Notes under the pieces: model-generated
The model's input: the letters and a program-made list of their open reading frames with translations, nothing else
What the model was told of the DNA's origin: nothing
The model's database searches: none
Source of the DNA: an uncultured Collinsella sp.
Lineage (GTDB): Bacteria > Actinomycetota > Coriobacteriia > Coriobacteriales > Coriobacteriaceae
Assembly: GCA_934655755.1 (NCBI GenBank)
Contig: CAKUHA010000002.1
Location: forward strand, 248,001-312,000
DNA length: 64,000 nucleotides
Direction: 5' to 3'
Made by a program: the position numbers and the translations under genes
In this document: positions 33,836 through 43,223 of the stretch, one piece after another
How the letters are laid out: the number at the start of each line of letters is the position of its first letter
Position numbering within the stretch: position 1 is the first letter of the stretch

Positions 33836-34571
33836 AGAGCTTCCTCAGCACGCTGGCGATGGTGTTGAGATACTCGAGTGCGCCCGCGTTAACGGCAGCG
33901 CGGTCGCCCGCTGCGTATTCATTGTCGCAAGCGAGCCAGTCTGCCCATGCCTCGTTGGTGCAGAGCATGGGTTGCATCGAGACTATCTCGACGCCGGGGG
34001 TCGGCTCGATCATGGCGCGCCACCAGGCTATGTCGTGCATATAGTCGAGCTGCTCGGGTGTCCAGGATTTGAGCAGACAATCGGGCAGATTGTCGTGGCA
34101 GTCGCGGACCATGCCGGGAATGCTCAGGTAAAGCATGCCCTCGCGCTTGACGTGGGGGAGCAGGCGCTCGCCCAGATAACGCGGGTCGCGACCGTAGTAG
34201 TTGTACGAGTCGATGCTCACGACCGCATCAAAAAAGTCATGCTCAAATGGCAGCCCTTGCGAGGCGTCCGCTTTAACAGGGTGAATGGTGTTGCGGGAAA
34301 TACCGAGTGAATCGAAGAACACGCGGTTCTCGACGGGGTCGCTCCACAGATCGACGGCGTAGGTGTCAAACCCGTATTCGCGGGAAAGCAGGGCGCTGGT
34401 GATACCGGTGCCCGATCCAAGGTCGCAGACGCGGGCGCCGCGGGGGATACTTGCATCGCGAAGCAGCTCCTCACAGAGCTTGAGGGGATTCGGCCCCATG
34501 ATTTTAGAGCGCACGAGTGCCGTATCGAAGCTGTTGGCTTTTGGGAAGGATTGAGATTCCTGGGATTGCAT
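33834..34571 (-). CDS. Class I SAM-dependent methyltransferase
   Basis: A 245-residue methyltransferase of unknown substrate. Motif I is VCDLGSGTGITSALL (about residues 49-63), an acidic VDLWSDP follows, and motif IV is DAVVSIDSYNYY. The wide C-terminal part has IPGMVRDCHDNLPDCLLKSW. ATG 34571 follows AGGAAAG. A leader of about 175 bases with predicted structure and a palindrome-flanked -10 lies upstream. Confidence 0.85.
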   Translation of the reverse strand: MQSQESQSFPKANSFDTALVRSKIMGPNPLKLCEELLRDASIPRGARVCDLGSGTGITSALLSREYGFDTYAVDLWSDPVENRVFFDSLGISRNTIHPVKADASQGLPFEHDFFDAVVSIDSYNYYGRDPRYLGERLLPHVKREGMLYLSIPGMVRDCHDNLPDCLLKSWTPEQLDYMHDIAWWRAMIEPTPGVEIVSMQPMLCTNEAWADWLACDNEYAAGDRAAVNAGALEYLNTIASVLRKL

Positions 34572-34766
34572 TGTTCTTTCCTATCAGGTGCAAATTGGCA
34601 AATGACGGAGGCGGAACGGCGCAACAAACCACGGCCGTTGGACGGCCGTTTTCATGGTTCTATGCGATTGACCGTTCCCTAAAGAACAATGACCAAAAAG
34701 ACATCCCCTTGGATGATCGAGATTGGGCCAAGGCCCGTGACGCCTCTATTGTAAAACGTCACGGGC
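34572..34766 (-). promoter_or_regulatory. Structured leader and palindromic promoter of the methyltransferase
   Basis: On the minus strand TACAAT (34753-34748) is a -10 box framed by an exact inverted repeat CCCGTGACG/CGTCACGGG (34734-34742, 34757-34765). Downstream, before the ATG, GGAACGG/CCGTTCC (34672-34678, 34613-34619) closes a region containing a hairpin of two ACGGCCGT blocks (34631-34638, 34642-34649). This could be an operator plus a cis-acting RNA. No gene is seen in 34572-34846. Confidence 0.4.
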
Positions 34767-34846
34767 GTGCCGGGGACATGTCGTTTGTCATGTATTCGTA
34801 TTCGCTGACGACCGATTGTGGCCTTGCGCGGCCGAGGCGCGTCTGG

Positions 34847-35545
34847 CTACAGGTCGCGTGCTCGATAGACCTTGGTGCTGACGGCGCAGCTGATCATGAA
34901 TAGCACGAACGCCACGACGGCAATGCCCGCGCACAGGAAACTGATGACGGCGGGGTCGGGGTTCGCTCCGGCAAATGACATGAGCCAGTTGCTGATGGGA
35001 TTGGAGGAGCTCAGCATTGCCATGGTGCCGCAGCCAAGCAGGGCAAACAGGCCGACGGACAGGCGCAGCGCCTCCATGTGTCCAAATCGGAAGAATATCG
35101 GCTGTGCCAAAAACACCATCATGAGGGAGATAAGCATCGACGCCGCCGAGGCTGTTGCGATTTCAAAGACCGTCTGGCCTGTCGAAGGGATGCCCATGTG
35201 GTCGAAGAACGGAAGGGCGAGGATGTTCAGAAGCGTAGCCGCGCATGCCATAACGGCCGAGAAGGCAATAATGCACAGGTAGCGTGCACAGACGATGTCT
35301 TTGCGCGAAAACGGCAGCGTTGCCCGATAGCGCTCCCAGCCGTTTTGGTTATCGTAGCCAGCTAGCGAGTTCATGATTATGATGGGCGACATGGCGCTGA
35401 CTGCACAGGTGCCGGCGCTCATGCCGGAGTCGCCGTCCGTCGCGTTGGCAAGGGTCAGCACGACGAAGATGAACAGGCCGACGCCGGCGATGCTCGGGAG
35501 AAACGAGCGCATGATAGCGGTCTCGGACATAAAGGCGCGTTTCAT
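34847..35545 (-). CDS. ABC-2 type permease
   Basis: A 232-residue membrane protein with six hydrophobic segments and the pattern of the ABC2_membrane_5-like permeases that accompany YtrA-type operons (SLAGYDNQNGWERYRATLPF near TM2). Its ATG overlaps the ATPase stop (ATGA), so it is third in the GntR/ATPase/permease operon. The substrate is unknown; family systems often handle cell-wall-active peptides. Confidence 0.85.
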   Translation of the reverse strand: MKRAFMSETAIMRSFLPSIAGVGLFIFVVLTLANATDGDSGMSAGTCAVSAMSPIIIMNSLAGYDNQNGWERYRATLPFSRKDIVCARYLCIIAFSAVMACAATLLNILALPFFDHMGIPSTGQTVFEIATASAASMLISLMMVFLAQPIFFRFGHMEALRLSVGLFALLGCGTMAMLSSSNPISNWLMSFAGANPDPAVISFLCAGIAVVAFVLFMISCAVSTKVYRARDL

Positions 35546-36423
35546 TTGGAGGCTCCTTTCAGCGTAAGGCGCAGGTAGTCATCGATGGAAATTCGATCAC
35601 AGAGAATCTCGGGAAATGCCTCGAGCGCTTCGCGGCGATTGGGCACGAGCACGTCAACGCTGTAGGCATGACGGGTGGCGCGGGCGCCATCGACACAATC
35701 CATGAGCTCGGCGGCTTGTGCCTGGGTACAGTGAGCGATGCCGGCGCGGTCGGTAATGTCCTCGCGCGGCAGGTCGAACACAATTGAGCCGTTATCGATG
35801 CAGACGACACGGTCTGCCGCGCGTTCAAGATCGGATGTAATGTGGCTCGAGAACAACACGCTGCGCTGTCCGTCGGCGACAAAGGAGAGCAGCTCGTCGA
35901 GCAGTTCCTCGCGTGCCATGGGATCGAGGCCGGCTGTGGCTTCGTCCAAGATGAGCAGCTCGGCCTTGTGACTGAGTGCGCACGCGAGCTGCAGCTTCAT
36001 ACCCATGCCGCGGGAGAGGTCTTTGACCTTTGCCTTGGGGTCGAGGCCAAATCGATCGATGAGGCCGGTGAACGTGTCATGGTTCCAGGTGGGGTACGCT
36101 GAGCCTACGAGCGCCTCGACCTCGGCCACCTTGAGCGTGGAAGGGAAGGGGCACGTGTCCAGCACGAGTCCGATGCGCGAGCGCGTGCGGCGCTGCTGTT
36201 CATCGGGTGCGTTGACATCGCAGCTCTGCCCAAACAAGTTCACCTCGCCGGAATCGAGCTTTATAAGCCCGAGCGCGGCGCGAATGGTCGTTGTCTTGCC
36301 GGCGCCGTTTGCGCCCACAAAGCCAACAATCTGGCCGGGCTCCACGGCAAACGTGACGTTGCGCAGCGAAAAGCGGTCGCTTACACGGCGTGAGGCACCT
36401 TTGAGTTCTAGCAAGTTTTGCAT
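35542..36423 (-). CDS. ABC transporter ATP-binding protein
   Basis: A 293-residue ATPase. Walker A is GANGAGKTTT, signature LSRGMGMKLQ, Walker B ELLILDEATAGLD, then the H-loop SSHITSD. The C-terminal 80 residues follow the pattern of YtrB-like ATPases. It lies between the GntR regulator (24 bases upstream) and the permease (overlapping). ATG follows AAAGG by 7 bases. Confidence 0.93.
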   Translation of the reverse strand: MQNLLELKGASRRVSDRFSLRNVTFAVEPGQIVGFVGANGAGKTTTIRAALGLIKLDSGEVNLFGQSCDVNAPDEQQRRTRSRIGLVLDTCPFPSTLKVAEVEALVGSAYPTWNHDTFTGLIDRFGLDPKAKVKDLSRGMGMKLQLACALSHKAELLILDEATAGLDPMAREELLDELLSFVADGQRSVLFSSHITSDLERAADRVVCIDNGSIVFDLPREDITDRAGIAHCTQAQAAELMDCVDGARATRHAYSVDVLVPNRREALEAFPEILCDRISIDDYLRLTLKGASK

Positions 36424-36446
36424 GGTATAGCCTTTCTTGCAGATGG

Positions 36447-36827
36447 CTACTGCATGGTTTCGGGGGCAACAAGGTCGAGCATTTCGTGCAGCTTGTCACG
36501 CGTGATGCCCAGGGCTTCGGCTTGTTCTGCCGCCTGCGTAAGCAGCTCCTCGATATGGCAGAGCTGGTTTTCGCGAAAGAGCTCTTGGTTGCCCTCGGCG
36601 ACAAAGCAGCCTTTGCCTTGCACAGTGCATATAAAGCCGAGCTGCTCTAGGTCGGCGTAGGCACGCTTGGTGGTGATGACGCTCACGCCGAGGTCGCTTG
36701 CGAGCGCGCGGATGCTGGGGAGTTTGGCTCCCGCGGCGAGTGCACCCGAAAGGATCTGGGACTTGACCTGCGAGGATATCTGCTCGTAGATGGGCTTGTC
36801 ACTCGAATTGGATAGGATGATGTCCAC
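36447..36827 (-). CDS. GntR/YtrA-family repressor
   Basis: A 126-residue regulator. The N-terminal GntR winged helix is clear: PIYEQISSQVKSQILSGAL, then LPSIRALASDLGVSVITTKR and a wing with GFICTVQGKGCFVAE. The short C-terminal tail without an effector domain defines the YtrA subfamily, which usually autoregulates an ABC operon. The start is GTG 36827 with AAGGAG upstream. Confidence 0.92.
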   Translation of the reverse strand: MDIILSNSSDKPIYEQISSQVKSQILSGALAAGAKLPSIRALASDLGVSVITTKRAYADLEQLGFICTVQGKGCFVAEGNQELFRENQLCHIEELLTQAAEQAEALGITRDKLHEMLDLVAPETMQ

Positions 36828-36936
36828 AGCGGCTCCTTAGCTGATGGGCTACACGTGTATATAACCGGTAAGCACAGTATATATACACTATGCACGGTTA
36901 CGCAAGAGGGAAATCAGGATGGCCGGCGACCTTTTG

Positions 36937-36991
36937 TCTCGATCTGTAACATCTGGAGCCGTTTTGGGCGGCTAACTGTTACAGATTGAGA
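36937..36991. repeat. CTGTAAC hairpin E1
   Basis: TCTCGATCTGTAACA and TGTTACAGATTGAGA (one mismatch) enclose a 25-base loop. It is the first of two adjacent hairpins with related arms in the 388-base gap between the YtrA gene and prfC. Confidence 0.8.
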
Positions 36992-37011
36992 TTTTGGCGG
37001 CAGGCCCATCC

Positions 37012-37076
37012 GTTTGTCTCAATCTGTAACGGGTAGAGGTTCAAAACCCGTCTAGATGTTACAGATCGAGACAAAC
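37012..37076. repeat. CTGTAAC hairpin E2
   Basis: GTTTGTCTCAATCTGTAAC and GTTACAGATCGAGACAAAC (one mismatch, G-U tolerant) enclose a 27-base loop. It shares its core arm TCTGTAAC with E1 but has a different loop. The rest of the 36828-37215 gap holds only a TACAAT (37163-37168) that may serve prfC. Confidence 0.8.
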
Positions 37077-37215
37077 TGCTGCGGAGCGCCGCCGCCGACT
37101 GGTATCCAAGCCCCAACTGATGAATTTGTCCTGATAGGCGCTCTGTCGCAGCATTTCGCGGCTACAATAGTCGGGTTACAACGACGTAATGCACTCAATG
37201 CAAGAAAGGATCCGC

Positions 37216-38829
<1,614 letters not shown>

Positions 38830-38929
38830 CGCATCGGCGCGGTGGCCCTGCGGGGCTGCCGCGCCGTTTGCTTGCCTGATGCCGCGCGAGCGGCTATCAT
38901 ACCCACCGTCGTCTCAAGACCGGGGCGTC

Positions 38930-38980
38930 CGAGCAGTTCGGGTCCGATATCCTGCTCGTTAAACCTAAAACCAAAGGAGT
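38930..38980 (+). promoter_or_regulatory. Candidate preQ1 riboswitch
   Basis: CGAGCAG (38930-38936) and CTGCTCG (38952-38958) form a perfect 7-base-pair stem with a 15-base loop starting TTCGGGT. The 3' tail TTAAACCTAAAACCAAAGG is A-rich, contains ACC segments able to pair with the loop GGT, and runs into the ribosome site AAAGGAG. This H-type pseudoknot layout with sequestration of the ribosome site matches preQ1-I riboswitches. The downstream gene is a queuosine-precursor transporter. By-eye call, not a covariance-model hit. Confidence 0.45.
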
Positions 38981-38985
38981 ACATA

Positions 38986-39708
38986 ATGATCAAGAAGGTC
39001 ATGGAGGACTATAAGGTCCTGTTGCGGAGCATTCCCGCGGCAACGGTTTCGCTGTTTTTCGTGAGCGTCATCATGATGAACCTGCTGGCCAACAAAGAGC
39101 TTATCAGCCTGCCGTATCTGGCACTCGATTGCGGCTTTGTGGTGAGCTGGGTTTCGTTTTTGTGCCAGGACATGATCTGCAAGCGCTTTGGCGCCAAGGC
39201 ATCCATCAAAATCTCTATCCTCGCGCTGCTGGTCAACCTGGCCGTGAGCCTGTGCTTTTGGGCATGCTCGCTCACGCCCGGCATGTGGGGCGCCTACTAC
39301 GACACGGGCATGATCGAGGTCAACACTGCCCTTAACGCCACCATCGGCGGCACCTGGTACGTGGTGCTTGGCTCTTCGCTGGCAATGCTCGTTTCTGCCG
39401 TGGTTAACTCCACGCTCAACCAGTCGCTCGGCCGTATGCTCAAAAAGAATAACTTTGCGAGCTTTGCCTTCCGCTCCTATGTGTCCACGGGCGTTGGCCA
39501 GTTTATCGACAACCTGGTCTTTGCCATCGTGGTGAGCCACACGTTCTTTGGTTGGACCTGGGTGCAGGTCCTTATGTGCTCGCTGACCGGCGCTGTTGCC
39601 GAGCTGCTGTGCGAGGTCTTCCTGAGCCCCGTGGGCTACAAGGTCGTGCGCAGCTGGGAGCGCGAGAACGTGGGTTCCGAGTATCTCGAGCGTCACGCAA
39701 CCGCCTAA
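38986..39708 (+). CDS. VUT-family queuosine precursor transporter
   Basis: A 240-residue membrane protein with six hydrophobic segments of the COG1738/YhhQ (VUT) type: SVIMMNLLANKELI, LDCGFVVSWVSFLCQDMICKRFG, VNSTLNQSLGRM and STGVGQFIDNLVFAIV. Family members import preQ0/preQ1 or queuine. ATG 38986 follows AAAGGAG by 7 bases; the frame extends to 38842 but through the leader. The SDR gene follows 9 bases later, so they may be co-transcribed. Confidence 0.88.
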   Translation: MIKKVMEDYKVLLRSIPAATVSLFFVSVIMMNLLANKELISLPYLALDCGFVVSWVSFLCQDMICKRFGAKASIKISILALLVNLAVSLCFWACSLTPGMWGAYYDTGMIEVNTALNATIGGTWYVVLGSSLAMLVSAVVNSTLNQSLGRMLKKNNFASFAFRSYVSTGVGQFIDNLVFAIVVSHTFFGWTWVQVLMCSLTGAVAELLCEVFLSPVGYKVVRSWERENVGSEYLERHATA

Positions 39709-39717
39709 GGAGCAAGT

Positions 39718-40398
39718 ATGCGGGTTTTGATCACGGGCGCTTCGGGCGGTATCGGAGCCGCGTGCGTGCAGCGTTTTTTGGACGAGGGCCATGAGGTCGT
39801 GGGTTTCGATTTGCTGCCGGCCGCGGTCGAGCATGAGCGCTACCGCCACTTGATCGTTGATGTGCGTGAGCCGGACGCGTTTCCGGACGACCTGGAGCCC
39901 CAGGTAATCGTGAACGTCGCCGGCACACAGGACTCGGCCGACGATATCGCGGCCAACCTGACGGGCACCATTAACGTGACCGAGCGCTATGCCTTTGTGG
40001 GGGAGGGCCTTGCCGCCAAACCGGCACCGAGCATTCGCTCTGTGGTCAATGTGGGCTCGGCGAGCGGACACACGGGATCGGAGTTCCCTGCATACGCGGC
40101 TAGCAAGGGTGGCATTATCGCCTACACCAAGAACCTCGCAAATCGTCTGGCGCCGCAGGCCATTGCCAACAGCGTGGACCCGGGCGGCGTCATCACGCCG
40201 CTCAACCGTTGCGTGATGGAAGACGAGCACCTGTGGGCTCAGATTATGGAGCTCACGCCGCTCAAACGCTGGGCCACGGCGCAAGAAATCGCCGAGTGGA
40301 TCTATTTTGTGGGCGTGACCAACCGGTTTATGACCGGGCAGAGCCTGCTGATCGATGGCGGCGAGGCCGGCCGCACACAGTTTATTTGGCCCGAGTAA
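39718..40398 (+). CDS. Short-chain dehydrogenase/reductase
   Basis: A 226-residue SDR oxidoreductase. The cofactor loop is TGASGGIGA (residues 6-14), VNVAGTQ follows, and the catalytic YxxxK is YAASKGG with Ser in VNVGSASG. ASIANSVDPGGVITP-like region (IANSVDPGGVITP) matches the family. ATG 39718 follows AGGAG. It lies 9 bases after the VUT gene. The substrate is unknown. Confidence 0.9.
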   Translation: MRVLITGASGGIGAACVQRFLDEGHEVVGFDLLPAAVEHERYRHLIVDVREPDAFPDDLEPQVIVNVAGTQDSADDIAANLTGTINVTERYAFVGEGLAAKPAPSIRSVVNVGSASGHTGSEFPAYAASKGGIIAYTKNLANRLAPQAIANSVDPGGVITPLNRCVMEDEHLWAQIMELTPLKRWATAQEIAEWIYFVGVTNRFMTGQSLLIDGGEAGRTQFIWPE

Positions 40399-40400
40399 TA

Positions 40401-40434
40401 AACGCGCCCGATGGCAAAAGCCGTCGGGCGCGTT
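40401..40434. terminator. Bidirectional terminator
   Basis: AACGCGCCCGATGGC pairs with GCCGTCGGGCGCGTT (one G-T) around AAAA. It ends the SDR gene, with ATTGTTT following, and the convergent ung gene, with TTTATTA on the minus strand. Confidence 0.85.
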
Positions 40435-40455
40435 ATTGTTTGGAAGTTCCTGCGC

Positions 40456-41181
40456 CTAGTCGAGGCAACCCCAATTGATGGCGGTCGAGCCGTTTTGCTC
40501 GAGCAATTCGTTGGCGGCCGAGAAGGGGCGCGACCCCATAAAAGCTGGGAGTTCCGCCGTTGCCCGGTTCGCCGAAAGCGGCGAGGGGTGCGTGGATGCC
40601 AGGCAGAACTTGCCGGTCGCCTCGCCTGCGCTGGTTGCGGCGAGCTTGCCCTCGACCATCTGCTGGGCAAACCGTCCCCATGCCAAAAAGACCACGGGCT
40701 GCGGCAGTAGGCAGCAGCGCTCGATGACGTAGTCGGTCAGGACGCTCCAGCCAAGCTTGGCGTGCGAGTTGGCGGCGTGCTCGCGCACGGTGAGCGTGGT
40801 GTTTAGGAGTAGGATGCCCTGCTGCGCCCATGGCGTGAGGTCGCCCGTGGCGGGGATGGGACAGCCAAGATCGGCGTTGAGTTCCTTATAGATGTTGCGC
40901 AGGCTCGGCGGCAGCTTGGTTTGCGTCGCGGGAACCGAGAACGATAGTCCCATGGCCTGGTTGGGTCCGTGATACGGGTCTTGACCCAAGATGACGACCT
41001 TGACCTGGTCGACCGGCGTGTAGGCGAGCGCGTTGAGGATGTCGTCTTGTGCCGGGTAGATCGTCTGCTCGACACGCAAAAGGGCGATGCGCTCGAGCAG
41101 CTGGTTCGTGGTGTCACGTACCGGCTGCGGCGCATCGCCCAACCAAGTTGCTATGTTGCGGTCGCGAGTTGCGGTGTCCAT
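40456..41181 (-). CDS. ung: Uracil-DNA glycosylase
   Basis: A 241-residue family 1 UDG that removes uracil from DNA. The water-activating loop GQDPYHG, LLLNTTLTV, and the HPSPLSA Leu-intercalation loop are intact. Start ATG 41181 follows GAGGAG; MRSS at 41193 overlaps that site. Monocistronic. Confidence 0.95.
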   Translation of the reverse strand: MDTATRDRNIATWLGDAPQPVRDTTNQLLERIALLRVEQTIYPAQDDILNALAYTPVDQVKVVILGQDPYHGPNQAMGLSFSVPATQTKLPPSLRNIYKELNADLGCPIPATGDLTPWAQQGILLLNTTLTVREHAANSHAKLGWSVLTDYVIERCCLLPQPVVFLAWGRFAQQMVEGKLAATSAGEATGKFCLASTHPSPLSANRATAELPAFMGSRPFSAANELLEQNGSTAINWGCLD

Positions 41182-41268
41182 GGAGCTCCTCATACGTAGA
41201 TGCTTTGCTGGCATCTATTGTAAGGGCGTCCGGAGACCTTTACGCTGCGACTGCGCGAGGAGCGGGGA

Positions 41269-42171
41269 TTACGAGACGCGCTCGGGCGTTCCTGCCATTG
41301 GAGCATGACTGCGTGCGCGAAGGCGCGGAAGCTCGACGGTTGCCACCATGACGCCGGTGAGGATGAGGGCAGCGCCAAAGAAGGCGATGGGGCTCAGGAT
41401 CTCGCCAACCAGGAAAAACGAGAAGACGGCGGAGCAAACCGGCTCGAGCGAGAAGGCAAAGCCCGTGGTCTCGGCGGGCACGTGGGGCTGCACGAGCGTC
41501 TGCGTGATGAAGCCGTAGGCAGAGCAGATGAGTGCGAGTGCAACGACGACCACGATCTCGCCAGGCGTGCTGGGGAGCGTGAAGCCGCCAAAGACAAACG
41601 CGGCGATGCCCGAGAACAGGCCGCCGAAGCCGAGCTGCCAAACGCCCAGAGCCAGCGGGTCGACTTCCTCGACAAAGCGCTTGGCCACGATGATATGGCC
41701 GGCATAGACAAAGGCGGAGAGCAGCATAATGAGCGCGCCGGGGTTGAGGCTGGTAAAGTCGGCGCCCGAAAGCAGCAACATGCCGCAGGTGACGATGGCA
41801 GTGCCGACGAGCACCTTGCGCTCCGGGGCGCGACGCAGCAGGGCGGCGTTGGCAAACGGTACGATCACGACCGTCAGACTCTGCAAAAAGCCGGCGGTTG
41901 AGGCAGAGGTGAGGCTGGAGCCCAGGCACATGCAGGTGAGCTCGGTTGCCATGATGGCGCCGATAATGGCGGCGCGGACCATCAGGTCGCGGTTGATGCG
42001 AAACGCGTGCTTGTGGAAGAGCAGCAGGCAGGCCGCGAAGGCGATGAGGCAGCGTAGTGCGACGATGCTCGTGGCGTTCATGCTGTCCATGCCGATTTTC
42101 ATGAGGGGATACGAAAAGCCCCATGCGACGGGAACGGAAAATGAGAGCGCGATTGCTTTTTTGCGATCCAT
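41269..42171 (-). CDS. EamA/DMT-family transporter
   Basis: A 300-residue membrane protein with ten TM segments in two EamA repeats (residues about 8-140 and 150-285); SFPVAWGFSYPLMKIG opens the first. Family members export amino acids or metabolites. ATG 42171 follows AGGAG. It is divergent from the LysR gene, with 158 bases between, a classic regulator/target layout. Confidence 0.88.
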   Translation of the reverse strand: MDRKKAIALSFSVPVAWGFSYPLMKIGMDSMNATSIVALRCLIAFAACLLLFHKHAFRINRDLMVRAAIIGAIMATELTCMCLGSSLTSASTAGFLQSLTVVIVPFANAALLRRAPERKVLVGTAIVTCGMLLLSGADFTSLNPGALIMLLSAFVYAGHIIVAKRFVEEVDPLALGVWQLGFGGLFSGIAAFVFGGFTLPSTPGEIVVVVALALICSAYGFITQTLVQPHVPAETTGFAFSLEPVCSAVFSFFLVGEILSPIAFFGAALILTGVMVATVELPRLRARSHAPMAGTPERVS

Positions 42172-42329
42172 GGGACTCCTTTTGTTACAGAACGGTTTCG
42201 CAAAAAGGATTCTGCTCCCAGATATGGATGTAGTAAAGCGAATGTATCTTCAGTATGATTAAGCAAAGCTAAAGTAGGTGCGAAAAGCGCTGGCAAAACG
42301 TTTTACGACTGCATCGGTGTGGAGGCAAA

Positions 42330-43196
42330 ATGGCATCGCGGTATCAGATTGTTTGCATGGTGGTCGATCGCGGCAGCCTGAAACGCGCGGCCGACGAGCT
42401 AGGCTATACGCAAAGTGCGGTGAGCCAGGCCGTCAAGGCGCTCGAGCGCGAGCTGGGTACCACGCTTATCGAGCGCGGTAAGCAAGGTGTCTCGCTTACG
42501 CGCGACGGCAAGCAGTACCTGCCGTATCTGCGCCAAATCGTAACTGCCGAGGCCGAGCTTGAGGGCAAGCGTCAGGAGTTGCTGGGACTCTCCTCGACTG
42601 ATATTCGAATCGCGACGTTTACTAACGTGAGCCGCACCGTATTGCCGCGCGTGATTCGCGACTTTGGGGCTCTGCATCCGGGCGTGCACTTTACCCTCAA
42701 GCAGGGCGATTACACGCGCAACGCCCAGTGGGTGCACGATGGCGTGGTTGACTTTTGCTTTACGGCGCGCGGATTTACCGCCGGGCTCGAGAAGCGCGTG
42801 GTCTATCACGACGAGTTGGTGGCGCTTTTGCCGGCCGCGCATCCGCTGACGGCAAAGGAAAAGGTGACGCTTGCCGACCTGGCGTCCGAACCGTTTGTGC
42901 TGTTGGACGAGGGCGAGCAGAGCCTGGTGCTCGATGCGTTTGCCGCGCATGGGCTTTCGCCGCACGTGACGAGCGAGGTGACCGACGACTACACCATCAT
43001 GGCGATGGTGGAGGAGGGCCTAGGCGTGAGCATGCTGTATCGCCGTACCGTCGAGGGCATGCGGGCCGATATTCGCGTACGTCCCATCGTGCATGCTCCC
43101 TCGCGCGACGTGGTGGCAGCTTGGCGCAGCTGGGACACCATGCCTATCGCAACGAGGCGTTTTATCGACTATATGAGCTCGCATATTGTCAATTAA
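42330..43196 (+). CDS. LysR-family regulator
   Basis: A 288-residue regulator. The N-terminal winged helix (FSQIVCMVVDRGSLKRAADE region, then LGYTQSAVSQAVKALERELG) is followed by a LysR substrate-binding domain (IRIATFTNVSRTVLPRVIRD, GLGVSMLYRRTV). ATG 42330 follows GGAGG. It probably controls the divergent EamA gene; the intergenic segment has CTTCAGTATGATTAAG, a T-N11-A-like site near 42249-42264. Confidence 0.92.
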   Translation: MASRYQIVCMVVDRGSLKRAADELGYTQSAVSQAVKALERELGTTLIERGKQGVSLTRDGKQYLPYLRQIVTAEAELEGKRQELLGLSSTDIRIATFTNVSRTVLPRVIRDFGALHPGVHFTLKQGDYTRNAQWVHDGVVDFCFTARGFTAGLEKRVVYHDELVALLPAAHPLTAKEKVTLADLASEPFVLLDEGEQSLVLDAFAAHGLSPHVTSEVTDDYTIMAMVEEGLGVSMLYRRTVEGMRADIRVRPIVHAPSRDVVAAWRSWDTMPIATRRFIDYMSSHIVN

Positions 43197-43223
43197 TGAC
43201 TGGCGTGACGTTGAACGCGGTGT

